Source: Flavobacteriales bacterium
GTDB taxonomy: Bacteria; Bacteroidota; Bacteroidia; Flavobacteriales_D; Crocinitomicaceae
Assembly: GCA_015665275.1 (NCBI GenBank)
Contig: JADFAL010000014.1
Coordinates: forward strand, 1 to 56,620
DNA: 56,620 nt
Direction: 5' to 3'
The first letter of the stretch is position 1. Every line of letters begins with the position of its first letter. The notes beneath the pieces were generated by a model. The model was given only the letters and a program-made list of their open reading frames with translations. It made no database searches and was not told where the DNA came from. The position numbers and the translations under genes were made by a program. Positions 1 to 9,444 of this stretch are shown one piece after another.

Positions 1-1471
1 AGAATCGATATTCCGCTACAAAAGAGGTTCGAGTCGTTGCCAATAATTCGTCCTCATTGAATCCGCGTTGTTCCGTTAATCCTCCGAATCGGAATACTTC
101 GTTCTGAAATATTTCGTCGGCAATGTAGAACTCGGTGTTGTTCGCGAATCGGAGTACGTGTCGTTTATACAAAGGAACAAACCACTCCACTTCCAACTTT
201 CCTCGGAACGTAGTAGATCGAATCACTTGGGCAGAGTCATTTCGTTGTGAATTTCGACTACCAACGCTGGATTCTGCGTCCAATCGAAATCCTCGTGTTG
301 GATTGGGAAGATAATCTACACGGTTGGAACTAAATGCGAGCCCGTAGTTGTTGGATTGCGTATTCCCCAAGTTTGAGTAGGTTGGATTGTTAGCACCTCC
401 GGACAAAACACTCGATGTTAAAGTTTGATAGTAAGCCTTCACGTAATTTCCTCGACTTAAAAAATACTGTGCGCCGATGTTACCATTCAATTCAAGGAAC
501 GAAGTGTCTCGTTTGTACAAATCGAATTTTCCATCAATACCAAACGAAGTTCCGAAGAGGAATGGATAGTTTAAGCGAGAGGTCAACGATTGCGTTTGAT
601 CGCGAATGCTCTGCCATCGAATATTGAGAAGTTCGCCTCGCTTTAGGATGTTCATCAAACGCAAATTCAAATCTCCGGTAATTTGCAGTCGTTCCGAAAT
701 AGGATCGGGTTGCAGTCCAACCACACCGTTAAATGAACTAATCGCAACGGATTCCACATACACAAAGAGTTCCGCTCCCTTCTTGGTAAAGAGTATTTCA
801 TGGGGACGAATCTCTTTTAGAAAAGGAACTTGAGTAATGGCACCTGTGATTTGGCGTAAGCTTTTTCTGTTGTAGACATCGCCTTCGGAAATTCCAATCA
901 AACTTGACAAGTATTTCTGGCCAACGGCCGTATCTCCTTTTATATGAATCTTCTTCCAGGTAAATAATGGACCGCGATCAATTTTGATATCCGCAGTTAT
1001 GTTGGCCCCATCAATCTTTACGGAATCCAAACGGACGCTTGAGAGAGGATATCCATTATCCAAATAGGCGTTGTGAATGCGTTGTAGATTGTTGCCCAGT
1101 TCTTTTGGGGTGAGTGGTAATTCTGCCAGAAATTTTTCAGACAGTCGGGCATTCCTTCTCACAAAGGTAATTTCGTCTTTCGGCAGGTTGAGCATTGCGG
1201 ATTCGTATGCGTTTCCCAGATAGAAGAAAACCACCGCCGATTTTTTTGCGTATTGAACAGAATCAATGGAAGCAAGAAGGAAACCATCATTTATGGCGCT
1301 TTGCCGAACATTTCGCATGTACGTTTCAGCTTGAATACTGTCTCTGAATTTGGTTTCTGGATGTTTGATGAATGACTTTAATGGCGAACCTTTCCACGCA
1401 ACGATGTAGTCCTTTTGCCCGTAAACAGACAAGGGAAGAAGCAGTAGAAGTAAGATGCGGAAATTGCTCAT
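1..1471 (-). CDS. BamA/TamA-like outer-membrane protein (3' part cut by window edge)
   Basis: The reading frame is open for 490 codons from an ATG at 1471 to the left edge, so the C-terminus is missing. It begins with a signal peptide (leucine run, then VYG before Q at about residue 19). Residues about 130-260 resemble POTRA domains (LDNGYPLSSVRLDSVKIDG, then FTWKKIHIKGD and a second repeat), and from about residue 270 amphipathic strands with aromatic ends suggest the start of a beta-barrel. This is the layout of the Omp85 surface-antigen family, whose members insert or export proteins at the outer membrane. It could be a BamA paralogue, a TamA-like protein or a patatin-free relative. The family call is fairly safe and the exact role is not. 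Confidence 0.8.
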   Translation of the reverse strand, partial: MSNFRILLLLLLPLSVYGQKDYIVAWKGSPLKSFIKHPETKFRDSIQAETYMRNVRQSAINDGFLLASIDSVQYAKKSAVVFFYLGNAYESAMLNLPKDEITFVRRNARLSEKFLAELPLTPKELGNNLQRIHNAYLDNGYPLSSVRLDSVKIDGANITADIKIDRGPLFTWKKIHIKGDTAVGQKYLSSLIGISEGDVYNRKSLRQITGAITQVPFLKEIRPHEILFTKKGAELFVYVESVAISSFNGVVGLQPDPISERLQITGDLNLRLMNILKRGELLNIRWQSIRDQTQSLTSRLNYPFLFGTSFGIDGKFDLYKRDTSFLELNGNIGAQYFLSRGNYVKAYYQTLTSSVLSGGANNPTYSNLGNTQSNNYGLAFSSNRVDYLPNPTRGFRLDAESSVGSRNSQRNDSAQVIRSTTFRGKLEVEWFVPLYKRHVLRFANNTEFYIADEIFQNEVFRFGGLTEQRGFNEDELLATTRTSFVAEYRF

Positions 1472-1836
1472 CGAGATAGAAACGTACGGAAAATTACTTT
1501 ATTCCTTGTAAATATTGAAAAATGCTTCGTAATGGAAGGTCTTCATTCTTGTATTCTTTGGTTATCGTCTTGAATTATGAATCTCCTTTAAGTCGGAAGG
1601 GCTCCATTTCTTCGTTAATAACTCTTCGTTTATATTCCGATTTGTGAACCATTCGATTTCTGAGAAATATTCTTGATCTACTGATAGCCTGAGGCTTGTG
1701 GCACGATTTATGCCATGAAAATGAGTGATTATCACCTTGTTGTGGATAAGATTATTTCGAGGAACATACAATTTATCGTAGATTTGTCGTTATATTGGTA
1801 CACAACAATCTTAATAAACCTTATAATTCAAACAGC
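1472..1836. other. Intergenic region between divergent genes
   Basis: This AT-rich stretch separates the minus-strand Omp85-like gene from the plus-strand small lipoprotein. The only clear signal is a TAGATTTG box at 1779-1786. A minus-strand reading frame at 1562-1771 has no ATG start and no recognisable domain, so I do not call it a gene. Confidence 0.6.
1779..1786 (+). promoter_or_regulatory. Bacteroidota-type -7 box for small lipoprotein gene
   Basis: TAGATTTG matches the TAnnTTTG consensus. No good TTG is seen at the expected -33 distance. It would give a leader of about 45 bases. Confidence 0.4.
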
Positions 1837-1983
1837 ATGAAAAGAGTAATGGCCATTGCGTTCCTTGGACTTACATTGACTGCTTTATTAGCAGCATGTG
1901 GTGGTTCAGGAGGTGGGCACTGTGATGCTTACGGAAATAAAAGTGGAAGCGTTCAGCAACATTCTGATCAACTTCCTTCTTAA
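1837..1983 (+). CDS. Small lipoprotein of unknown function (48 aa)
   Basis: The ATG at 1837 gives a 48-residue product with a short basic N-terminus, a hydrophobic segment and a lipobox (LLAAC), so the mature lipoprotein would be only about 28 residues, beginning CGGSGGGHCDAYG. The frame extends upstream to a TTG at 1795, but that would put 14 polar residues before the signal peptide. It stands alone, with a promoter-like box upstream and a strong terminator 27 bases downstream, which supports a real monocistronic gene. The second cysteine in HCDAYG is notable. No function can be assigned. Confidence 0.7.
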   Translation: MKRVMAIAFLGLTLTALLAACGGSGGGHCDAYGNKSGSVQQHSDQLPS

Positions 1984-2003
1984 TCCACGCAAGTAAAAAG
2001 AAA

Positions 2004-2036
2004 TTAAAAAAGCACCGATCACTCGGTGCTTTTTTT
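2004..2036 (+). terminator. Intrinsic terminator after small lipoprotein gene
   Basis: An 8-bp perfect stem (AGCACCGA / TCGGTGCT, loop TCAC) is followed by seven T. An A run on the 5' side means it could also act on the minus strand. Confidence 0.9.
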
Positions 2037-2108
2037 ATGCCTTAACTTTTGATAAAGCAAATGTGTATGTTTGACTCAGACCTGTTGCCTGTTAAACCTC
2101 TTCGTTAA

Positions 2109-2597
2109 TTATTGTACTTGGAAAGCAATAGAATAGTTTGCCATACTGTCATCTACAAGGATGTAGTTCTCAAGTGAACGCAATTCATCACAACCATCGT
2201 TACATTCTTGAACTGTCATTGTGTAAAGCGCTGAATTTGCCATCGGGTTCGTAGTCAATGCGCGATCAATCGAAGCATCACATTTTACTTGCAAACCGTA
2301 ACCAATAATGTTGTACTGGTTAAAATCAAGAGCCTGACGTGTTACACCACCATCAAAACTTACCTCAAACCAATCTTGCTGTGTTTGCGGAGAGTTAGCG
2401 GTAATATGCATACCATTCGGGAATGAACCAAGAAGTCCTCCTGAAGCTGGGTAGATAATTATCTTTTGATCTCCAACCTCTGTTATGATTGGTCCGGAAA
2501 ATGTATCTTCTTCTGGAATATTACAATTCTTCTTACATGAAACAGTTGTCATTAAAACTGCTGATAATCCGACTGTAAATAGTAACGCTTTTTTCAT
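2109..2597 (-). CDS. Lipoprotein of unknown function (162 aa)
   Basis: I chose the ATG at 2597 because it places a signal peptide (MKKALLFTVGLSAVL) at the start, with a lipobox ending TVSC followed by KKNC. A start ten codons upstream is also open but would bury the signal. The mature part is rich in beta-prone and acidic residues, contains repeated cysteines (KKNC, VKC, QECNDGCDE) and has no domain that I recognise. It lies downstream of lptB on the same strand, separated by 72 bases, so it may be its own unit. The likely place is the periplasmic or surface face of the outer membrane. Confidence 0.75.
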   Translation of the reverse strand: MKKALLFTVGLSAVLMTTVSCKKNCNIPEEDTFSGPIITEVGDQKIIIYPASGGLLGSFPNGMHITANSPQTQQDWFEVSFDGGVTRQALDFNQYNIIGYGLQVKCDASIDRALTTNPMANSALYTMTVQECNDGCDELRSLENYILVDDSMANYSIAFQVQ

Positions 2598-2669
2598 AGT
2601 TGGTTGAAAATTATGTGTATCCGGCATTTAAGCCGCAGCTAATTTATTTAATTTTTACGAGGTATAAAA

Positions 2670-3398
2670 CTATTTTTTGCGTAATTCAAAGTTACGTCCT
2701 AAATAAACCTTTCGAACCTGTTCGTCTGCTGCCAATTCTTCTGCCGTTCCTGATTTCAATATATCACCTTCAAAAAGCAGGTAAGCCCTGTCTGTAATGG
2801 AAAGTGTCTCTTGAACGTTGTGGTCTGTAATTAAGATTCCAATATTGCGTTCACGAAGCTCAGATACAATGCCCTGAATGTCCTCTACCGCTATGGGGTC
2901 GACTCCTGCAAATGGCTCATCCAAAAGAACAAATTTTGGGTCGGTGGCAAGAGCTCTGGCAATTTCGGTTCTACGCTTTTCTCCTCCAGATAGACGGGCT
3001 CCCTGGTTTGTACGCACATGCTGCAAGCTAAAATCATTTAGCAGTTGCTCCAGTTTCTCCATGCGCTCTTTTTTAGAAAGCTTTCCCATTTCCAAAATAG
3101 CCAGAACGTTATCTTCTACGCTGAGCTTTCGAAATACGGAAACCTCCTGAGGCAAATACCCAATTCCAAGTTGCGAACGCTTGTACATTGGATACCCGGT
3201 GATATCTGTATCGTCCAGAAATACGCGCCCTGAGTCTGGAGTTACCAGTCCAACAATCATATAGAACGAAGTCGTTTTTCCGGCTCCATTCGGACCTAAC
3301 AAACCTACAATTTCACCTTGATTAACTTCTACGCTAATTCCTTTCACAACGTCGCGCCCTCGGTACGACTTCTTTATTTCTTTCGTGTGTAATTTCAT
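2670..3398 (-). CDS. lptB: LPS export ABC transporter ATP-binding protein LptB
   Basis: This 242-residue ATPase has Walker A GPNGAGKT at 35-42, the ABC signature LSGGE at 136-140, Walker B FVLLDEP at 156-162 and the switch histidine in [10 protein letters not shown]. The wording [11 protein letters not shown] and the overall length fit LptB, which drives the LptFG membrane pair to lift lipopolysaccharide toward the LptA bridge. The gene starts 5 bases after the DUF5686 gene, so the two are probably co-transcribed. Its partners LptF and LptG are not in the window. Confidence 0.93.
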   Translation of the reverse strand: MKLHTKEIKKSYRGRDVVKGISVEVNQGEIVGLLGPNGAGKTTSFYMIVGLVTPDSGRVFLDDTDITGYPMYKRSQLGIGYLPQEVSVFRKLSVEDNVLAILEMGKLSKKERMEKLEQLLNDFSLQHVRTNQGARLSGGEKRRTEIARALATDPKFVLLDEPFAGVDPIAVEDIQGIVSELRERNIGILITDHNVQETLSITDRAYLLFEGDILKSGTAEELAADEQVRKVYLGRNFELRKK

Positions 3399-3403
3399 GA
3401 TGC

Positions 3404-5878
3404 TTAGAAGTTAATCGCGTAGCGCGCCCGTATTCCAAAGTTTGCAATGTTTTGAATTGGCACGTTTGGCGCTGTATGAGTGAGGCGCCAGAATACGTCT
3501 ACACGACCAATCTTCAATATGTTTTCCAATCCCATGCTGACCTCAACGTAAGGAATATTGTCAAATTGTCTTGTGAACGAAGGTAAGTACATTTCTTGCA
3601 AGTGACGGTCATCAATCCACCCAATTGCAGCTCGGGCACTGGTTACCAATCGCATTTTTGCTTTTCGCACCCATGGAATACGATCTAGGAAGAAACCGTC
3701 CCAGTGGTTTTCAATCAAGGCAGTTACGTATCGATCTGAAATGAATTCAAAGAAGTCCATTTTATTAAAGGTGTTCAATTGAAGCCAGTACGATTGATTC
3801 CCTTCATGTACTTTTAAGAACGGATAAGCCGCTGTCCCAAAGATGTATCCGAAATTGACTCCATAGAGCATTCGGCCAAGGAATCCCAAACGGGCATTGT
3901 GCTCTAGAACGAAATCTAATTTCTGATAATTGTAATCGCCTCCGAATAAATCTTTGATTCCAAATACTCCCTGAATAGATAAGATTGGATATTTCGAACG
4001 AACCGATGTGCGATCAAACGAACCGGAAATGAATTCTTCATTTTTCGCCCAGCGATAGCGGAATGTTACTTCACTCGTCTGGATTTGATGTAAGGTATCG
4101 TTCAGTCCTGTTGTGGAATTCGGACGGACGTAATTTACCAATCCAAGCGCTGTAAACTCTTTCCATTCAAAACCACCGTACAGAATCACATCTTTTCGGA
4201 TGTCTTTCTCTAGGTTAATTCCCGTTCGTTCTACAAATGTCAATCGATCCAATGGTCCGGTACGTAACAATGTGCCAAATGTTGATCCAATTGCTGCAGC
4301 ATCAGGAGATTGACCGATTTGTTCAATGTCGTAGGAATAATAGCCGGTGAGCATTCCTCTTTTCTTTGGTGTTATATTGAAGCGAACCGATGTTCCATAT
4401 TTAAAGCGTTTATCACCAAAGCCATAGGCAAGTCTTCCTCCTAACTCAATACGTCGGCTGAAATTATTCGATGTTCGCACAGCCAAGGCAGTTCTGAATT
4501 TTTCGACTGGGTTGAATGTTATCAAAGAGAAGGCACTTCCAACCTCAATTTTTCCGAGTGGATAATAACCAGTGGTGGCCAAATAGATGACATTTTTCAG
4601 TACGTTAAAGAACCGCAGATCATTCAAGGAATCAATCATGTTATCAATGCCTTGTTCTTGTTCGGAAAGTGGTTCGTGCCTGACTTCTGCCCAATATTCA
4701 TCCGACCTGTGATCGGCACTGTCCAGTATCTCAACGGTGGTGGCAGATTGATAAAACGCATCCGGCCGAGCGTGATTGACCACAAAATTCTTTCGAGTAG
4801 AATGCCTTCTCCCGAAGAAACCGTATACGTTGGATTTCTTGGTAACCTTGAGGTCCGCCACCATTTTTTCACTGGTAAGCATCCAAATTTCTGGAGCTAC
4901 CTGATCAAACTTATGTTCAATTTGAAGTGCTTGTATGTAGTTGATATTTGCTGATTCGGAAACATTCATCGTCACTTTCTTTACAGCGTAGGTGGTATCG
5001 TGAATCCACATATCGCCCAGAAAGGTCATGTCGCCTTCACGTTTGGGTACAAAACGAAGTTGGTAGCACCATTGATCGTCAATGAAACTGGAATCCTCTA
5101 GATAGAACTTGTAGAAATTCTTCGCAAAATTCGCCGCTGGACTCACGAATTGCTTGTTGAACATGTTCAAGTAATTGTCATAGATATTGAAATCCAGATA
5201 CATGTCGCCTAGAAACTGGTTGAGTTGTAAGTTTTCAACCCCGCTTATGCGTGTCGCTTTCACGACTTCTTTTTTCTTCTTCGGGTTGTTCTTGAAGTAG
5301 TAATCAGAAACAGATTCGCTCAAAATTACCGGAAGATAACTCTTACCGTTATCCGCGGAATCCAAATAATCGGTAATTAGGTCCATGCGTTTTACGATGT
5401 CGCGCTCAATAAATTTATCGCCAATATTGTTGACATCCAGTTGCACTTTATTGTACACCTCGTATTCGTACGATCCTAACTTCTCCTTGTTATTCGCGGG
5501 TTTGTTTTGAACCATTCTTCGGTGCAATACATCCGAAGGGCGTTCGTCTGGAGCCTTCACCATCACCGGGCCGATTTCTGTTTGAATCAATTCCAGTGTG
5601 ATGTTAATTTCCTGAGCAACATCCTTTTGCACTGCTATCGTTTGTGGAATGTAACCCGAATACCGGACGATGATTGAATCTGTAGCGTAATACGTCTCAA
5701 GATAATAGGCGCCGATAGAATCAGTGAATGTTCCGATTTTTGCATCGCGGAATTGGACCTTGACATAGGGCATAGGTTCACCAGTGTCACCGTCAGTGAC
5801 AACACCTTTCACGATCGTTTTTTGACCAAATGAAATGCCGCTTAATAGCAGAAAGAATGCTAGTAGTACTCGATGCAT
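3404..5878 (-). CDS. DUF5686 outer-membrane protein with carboxypeptidase-regulatory-like domain
   Basis: The 824-residue product has a signal peptide (cut after SFG near residue 18), then a CarboxypepD_reg-like beta-sandwich at about 22-95 ([20 protein letters not shown]), then a long DUF5686 region that ends in many amphipathic strands and a C-terminal aromatic (IRARYAINF), as in a beta-barrel. The family is common in Bacteroidota and is thought to sit in the outer membrane, but its substrate is unknown. It lies directly upstream of lptB and downstream of tatC on the same strand, an order that I recall from other flavobacteria, which hints at an envelope function. Confidence 0.85.
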   Translation of the reverse strand: MHRVLLAFFLLLSGISFGQKTIVKGVVTDGDTGEPMPYVKVQFRDAKIGTFTDSIGAYYLETYYATDSIIVRYSGYIPQTIAVQKDVAQEINITLELIQTEIGPVMVKAPDERPSDVLHRRMVQNKPANNKEKLGSYEYEVYNKVQLDVNNIGDKFIERDIVKRMDLITDYLDSADNGKSYLPVILSESVSDYYFKNNPKKKKEVVKATRISGVENLQLNQFLGDMYLDFNIYDNYLNMFNKQFVSPAANFAKNFYKFYLEDSSFIDDQWCYQLRFVPKREGDMTFLGDMWIHDTTYAVKKVTMNVSESANINYIQALQIEHKFDQVAPEIWMLTSEKMVADLKVTKKSNVYGFFGRRHSTRKNFVVNHARPDAFYQSATTVEILDSADHRSDEYWAEVRHEPLSEQEQGIDNMIDSLNDLRFFNVLKNVIYLATTGYYPLGKIEVGSAFSLITFNPVEKFRTALAVRTSNNFSRRIELGGRLAYGFGDKRFKYGTSVRFNITPKKRGMLTGYYSYDIEQIGQSPDAAAIGSTFGTLLRTGPLDRLTFVERTGINLEKDIRKDVILYGGFEWKEFTALGLVNYVRPNSTTGLNDTLHQIQTSEVTFRYRWAKNEEFISGSFDRTSVRSKYPILSIQGVFGIKDLFGGDYNYQKLDFVLEHNARLGFLGRMLYGVNFGYIFGTAAYPFLKVHEGNQSYWLQLNTFNKMDFFEFISDRYVTALIENHWDGFFLDRIPWVRKAKMRLVTSARAAIGWIDDRHLQEMYLPSFTRQFDNIPYVEVSMGLENILKIGRVDVFWRLTHTAPNVPIQNIANFGIRARYAINF

Positions 5879-5932
5879 GGTTCCTTTATAGCAATAGTAA
5901 ATTAACGAAGAAATTACCGAAACTGTGCGTCG

Positions 5933-6718
5933 TTACGACTGATTTTTTCGTTGTTTTTCAACACGCTTAGAAACGAGGATCCCTACTTCGTAAAGAATTA
6001 GAATTGGAATTCCAACAATCACCTGACTGATTAAGTCCGGTGGCGTGATAAATGCCGAGAGAATAAGTATGGCAATAATCGCGTGTTTTCTGTACTTCTT
6101 GAGGAAGTCTGGCCCAAGAATTCCAATTTTCGTCAATAGATAAGATAACACAGGAAGTAAGAAGAGTAATCCAGAGTAGAATACGGTTGAAAGGACCATG
6201 CTCATGTACGAATTGATCGTGAAAATATTCTCAATCTGATCCGACATCACATAGCCACCGAAGAACTGAATACAAAGCGGGGCTACTACAAAGTACCCAA
6301 AGGCAATTCCGGTAAAAAACAAAAGCGTTACATATACAATGATGCCTTTTGCTACTGATTTTTCATTTTGTCGAAGTCCAGGTTTTATAAATCCCCAGAA
6401 TTGATAGAAAACGAAGGGAAATGCCAGTACAAAGCCTCCCATGATACTCATCATCAAGGCGTAAGAAAATTGTCCGGTGACGGTAGTGCTTTGCATTTTA
6501 ACGGGAACATTTTCCACACAAACGCCCACCAAATCGCACATCATGGCGAATGTCGGAAAGTTCTTGTAGCGCATATTCAAGAAGAGATTTTCAAGAATCC
6601 ACTCCTGGAAAATCCAAAGAACTATCGCAATAGCGATAATGGCAATTGCAGAGCGCACCAGTCTCCACCTCAATTCCTCGAGATGCTCTAAAAAAGACAT
6701 GCGTTTTTCATCTGCCAT
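5933..6718 (-). CDS. tatC: Sec-independent protein translocase TatC
   Basis: The 261-residue protein opens with the TatC signature (MSFLEHLEELRWRLVRSAIAI), whose early acidic residues bind twin-arginine signals, and shows about six hydrophobic segments including ITPPDLISQVIVGIPILILYEVGI at the end. TatC is the receptor core that exports folded proteins across the inner membrane. TatA/B genes are not in the window. A TAnnTTTG-like box sits 8 bases before the ATG. The gene is divergent from recQ. Confidence 0.95.
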   Translation of the reverse strand: MADEKRMSFLEHLEELRWRLVRSAIAIIAIAIVLWIFQEWILENLFLNMRYKNFPTFAMMCDLVGVCVENVPVKMQSTTVTGQFSYALMMSIMGGFVLAFPFVFYQFWGFIKPGLRQNEKSVAKGIIVYVTLLFFTGIAFGYFVVAPLCIQFFGGYVMSDQIENIFTINSYMSMVLSTVFYSGLLFLLPVLSYLLTKIGILGPDFLKKYRKHAIIAILILSAFITPPDLISQVIVGIPILILYEVGILVSKRVEKQRKNQS

Positions 6719-6726
6719 AGCGACGA

Positions 6727-6734
6727 CAAAAATA
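6727..6734 (-). promoter_or_regulatory. Candidate -7 box of tatC
   Basis: On the minus strand TATTTTTG matches TAnnTTTG and ends 8 bases before the tatC ATG. If used, the leader would be only 3-4 bases. No TTG is present at the usual -33 distance. Confidence 0.35.
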
Positions 6735-6854
6735 GCGAATCGTACCCAATATATCGTCTATTTCTTGTGTGTGAATTATTTTAAAAGGTGTGATGACCGA
6801 TGTTAAAAAATTGTGTAACTTAGATAGGATATAATGCTATAATATTTTCACTAC

Positions 6855-9023
6855 ATGGACTTAAAACAAGCATTGAAATCGTATTTCGGCTTCGATAGTT
6901 TTAAAGGGGAACAAGAGGAGATCATCCACAATGTCCTCAATGGAAAGAATACCTTCGTAATTATGCCTACTGGTGGTGGTAAGTCCATGTGCTATCAGTT
7001 GCCCGCCATTATCTCGGAAGGAACTGCCATCGTTGTTTCTCCTCTGATTGCATTGATGAAGAACCAAGTGGATGCAGTTCGCCATGTAAGTAATGATGAG
7101 TCTATTGCACACTTTCTTAATTCATCGTTGACAAAAACGGAGATAACCCGAGTTAAGAATGATATTATTGACGGTAAAACGAAGTTGCTCTATGTAGCGC
7201 CGGAGTCACTGATCAAGACGGATAACATCGATTTTCTAACTTCTGTAAATATTAGCTTTTTCGCCATTGATGAAGCACACTGTATTTCTGAATGGGGGCA
7301 CGACTTCCGCCCGGAATATAGACGCTTGAGAGAGATCTTTGAACGTATTTCAAATGTGCCGATTATCGCACTTACAGCAACAGCCACTCCGAAAGTTCAG
7401 TATGATATTCAGAAGAACTTGAATATGTTGGATGCTACGGTTTATAAATCGTCGTTTAATCGCGATAATTTGTATTACGAGATTTATCCGAAGAAAGAAG
7501 TTGAAAAGCAAATCATCCGATATATTCGAACCAAAGAAGGTAAGAGCGGAATTATTTATTGTTTGAGCCGAAAGAAAGTTGAAGAAATTGCTGAATTGTT
7601 GCAAGTGAATGGAGTAAATGCACTTCCATATCACGCTGGACTAGATGCTTCAACACGCGCCAAACATCAAGATATGTTCCTCATGGAGGATGTGGATGTA
7701 ATTGTAGCAACCATTGCCTTTGGAATGGGAATTGACAAACCGGACGTACGCTTTGTAATTCACCATGATATTCCGAAATCACTAGAAAGTTATTATCAGG
7801 AGACTGGGCGTGCTGGACGCGATGGAGGAGAAGGAGAGTGTATTACTTTTTATCGCTACAAAGACGTTGAAAAACTTGAGAAATTCCTTCAGGGAAAACC
7901 AGTTGCGGAACAGGAAATCGGGCGACAACTTCTGAACGAAATTGCCTCCTATTCTGAAACTTCCGTTTGTCGCCGAAAAATGATTTTGCATTATTTTGGT
8001 GAAGAGTTTGATGAGAAAAGATGTAATGAAGGTTGTGATAACTGCAAGAATCCGCGAAACAAGTCAGAAGGGAAGGATTTTGTAGTGAACTTACTCAAGA
8101 CAATAGATGCTTTAAATGAGACGCAACGGTCCAAGCATTATTGCGCATTCCTTGCCGGAAAAGTTACGGCGGACATCAAAGCGTACAGGCACGATCAACA
8201 CGAGTTATTCGGAGTTGGAAAAGAAAAAGACGAACATTTCTGGAATGCGGTAATTCGTCAGTCGGTAGTAACTGGTTTAGTCCGAAAGGATATTGAGACA
8301 TATGGTGTTCTTAAATTGACCGATGAAGGACATAAGTTCATTGAAGCTCCAAAGTCGTTTATGTTGATTGAAGAGCGCGACTATTTAGTGATTGATGACG
8401 AGCCGGTAGTACAAACCAACAAAGGAGGTGCTTTCGATGAAGCGTTATATACCCAGTTGGTCGAATTGCGAAAAACGCTTTCAAAGAAGATGGATGTGCC
8501 TCCATTTGTAATTTTTCAGGAACCTTCCTTGAAAGATATGTGCTTTCAATACCCGACGAGTATCGAGGAATTAACGAATATTCAAGGTGTTGGGAACGGA
8601 AAAGCCACACGTTACGGAGCACCGTTCGTTCGGTTGGTAAAAGATTATGTAGATCAAAACAACATCGAACGTCCGCACGATATGGTTGTGAAGTCTGTTG
8701 TAAATAAGTCTGGATTGAAAGTAAAGTTGATTCAGAATATTGATCGAAAGCTTCCGTTGGAAGATATCGGAAACGCGCAAGGAAAATCTGTAGACCAAAT
8801 CATTGATGAGATTGAAGCGATTGTTTCTTCGGGAACTCGTGTGAATATCAACTATTACATCGACGATATCTTGGACGAAGACAATCAAGAGGAAATCTAT
8901 GATTACTTTTCTGAAGCGGAATCCGACGATTTGATCGAAGCGTACAATGAGTTCGATGGTGATTATTCTGAAGAAGAATTACGATTGATGCGGATCAAGT
9001 TTATGAGCGAAATGGCAAACTAG
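6855..9023 (+). CDS. recQ: ATP-dependent DNA helicase RecQ
   Basis: At 722 residues this matches the longer RecQ form of Bacteroidota. It has Walker A PTGGGKS at 38-44, the DEAH box at 139-142, ALTATATP, the C-terminal helicase motif QETGRAGRDG, an RQC zinc cluster (CRRKMILHYFG...CNEGCDNC) near 375-400 and an HRDC-like region around 535-610. It unwinds recombination and replication intermediates 3' to 5'. The stop codon TAG shares the palindrome CTAG with the stop of the convergent lipocalin-like gene, so the two coding regions overlap by a few bases at their ends. Confidence 0.96.
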   Translation: MDLKQALKSYFGFDSFKGEQEEIIHNVLNGKNTFVIMPTGGGKSMCYQLPAIISEGTAIVVSPLIALMKNQVDAVRHVSNDESIAHFLNSSLTKTEITRVKNDIIDGKTKLLYVAPESLIKTDNIDFLTSVNISFFAIDEAHCISEWGHDFRPEYRRLREIFERISNVPIIALTATATPKVQYDIQKNLNMLDATVYKSSFNRDNLYYEIYPKKEVEKQIIRYIRTKEGKSGIIYCLSRKKVEEIAELLQVNGVNALPYHAGLDASTRAKHQDMFLMEDVDVIVATIAFGMGIDKPDVRFVIHHDIPKSLESYYQETGRAGRDGGEGECITFYRYKDVEKLEKFLQGKPVAEQEIGRQLLNEIASYSETSVCRRKMILHYFGEEFDEKRCNEGCDNCKNPRNKSEGKDFVVNLLKTIDALNETQRSKHYCAFLAGKVTADIKAYRHDQHELFGVGKEKDEHFWNAVIRQSVVTGLVRKDIETYGVLKLTDEGHKFIEAPKSFMLIEERDYLVIDDEPVVQTNKGGAFDEALYTQLVELRKTLSKKMDVPPFVIFQEPSLKDMCFQYPTSIEELTNIQGVGNGKATRYGAPFVRLVKDYVDQNNIERPHDMVVKSVVNKSGLKVKLIQNIDRKLPLEDIGNAQGKSVDQIIDEIEAIVSSGTRVNINYYIDDILDEDNQEEIYDYFSEAESDDLIEAYNEFDGDYSEEELRLMRIKFMSEMAN

Positions 9024-9442
9024 TTCTTCGTCAGAACAAATAAGTGTCCAATTCCATTTTCCTGAAATTGAATTTTTAAGTCGTCTTTGCTAACAACATG
9101 AATGGTATTGCTGACAGTTTCTGAATTCACAGGACTCGTGAATGTCAATTCGAAAGATTTCGATTTCTCTCCAACAATAGTCAAGTCTCCCTAACGGTTC
9201 ACGGGAATCCAATTAGCACCGTCGTTATAGCTGAAATTTTCAATGTAGTTCAGATTTGCATTGCCCAAATCTTCAAACGTAATTGTCCCTTGCGCAGGAA
9301 ATTCTGTTCTGAATCCAACTCCTGTGATTTGTGTGTAGCTATAAATCGTCCAAGTGCCATTCATCTGTTTGGCGTGCTTCTTTTGCTTGTCGCATCCAAG
9401 AGCAACGAAAACGAGTAAAAATATGAACAAGAACTTTTTCAT
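9020..9442 (-). pseudogene. Lipocalin-like lipoprotein gene interrupted by in-frame TAG
   Basis: From the ATG at 9442 the frame codes a signal peptide with lipobox VALGC and then a lipocalin-like N-terminus (MNGTWTIYSY). An in-frame TAG at 9191-9193 stops it after 83 codons. The same frame then continues for 56 sense codons of clearly protein-like sequence (GDLTIVGEKSKSFELTFTSP and on to FVLTKN) and ends at a TAG at 9020-9022. I read this as one gene of about 140 residues with a nonsense mutation, though a base-call error or stop readthrough would look the same. The start follows the stop of the amidohydrolase gene by 2 bases, so it is part of that operon. A TTG at 9448 is a poorer start. Confidence 0.8.
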
Positions 9443-9444
9443 GA

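Noticed and set aside
1562-1771. Minus-strand open frame of 69 codons
   Set aside because: It begins with TTG, has no upstream extension, no ribosome-binding or promoter signal in place and no family resemblance.
2066-2073. Perfect TAnnTTTG box (TATGTTTG) on the plus strand
   Set aside because: No plus-strand gene lies downstream. It is followed by the end of a minus-strand lipoprotein gene, so it is probably chance.
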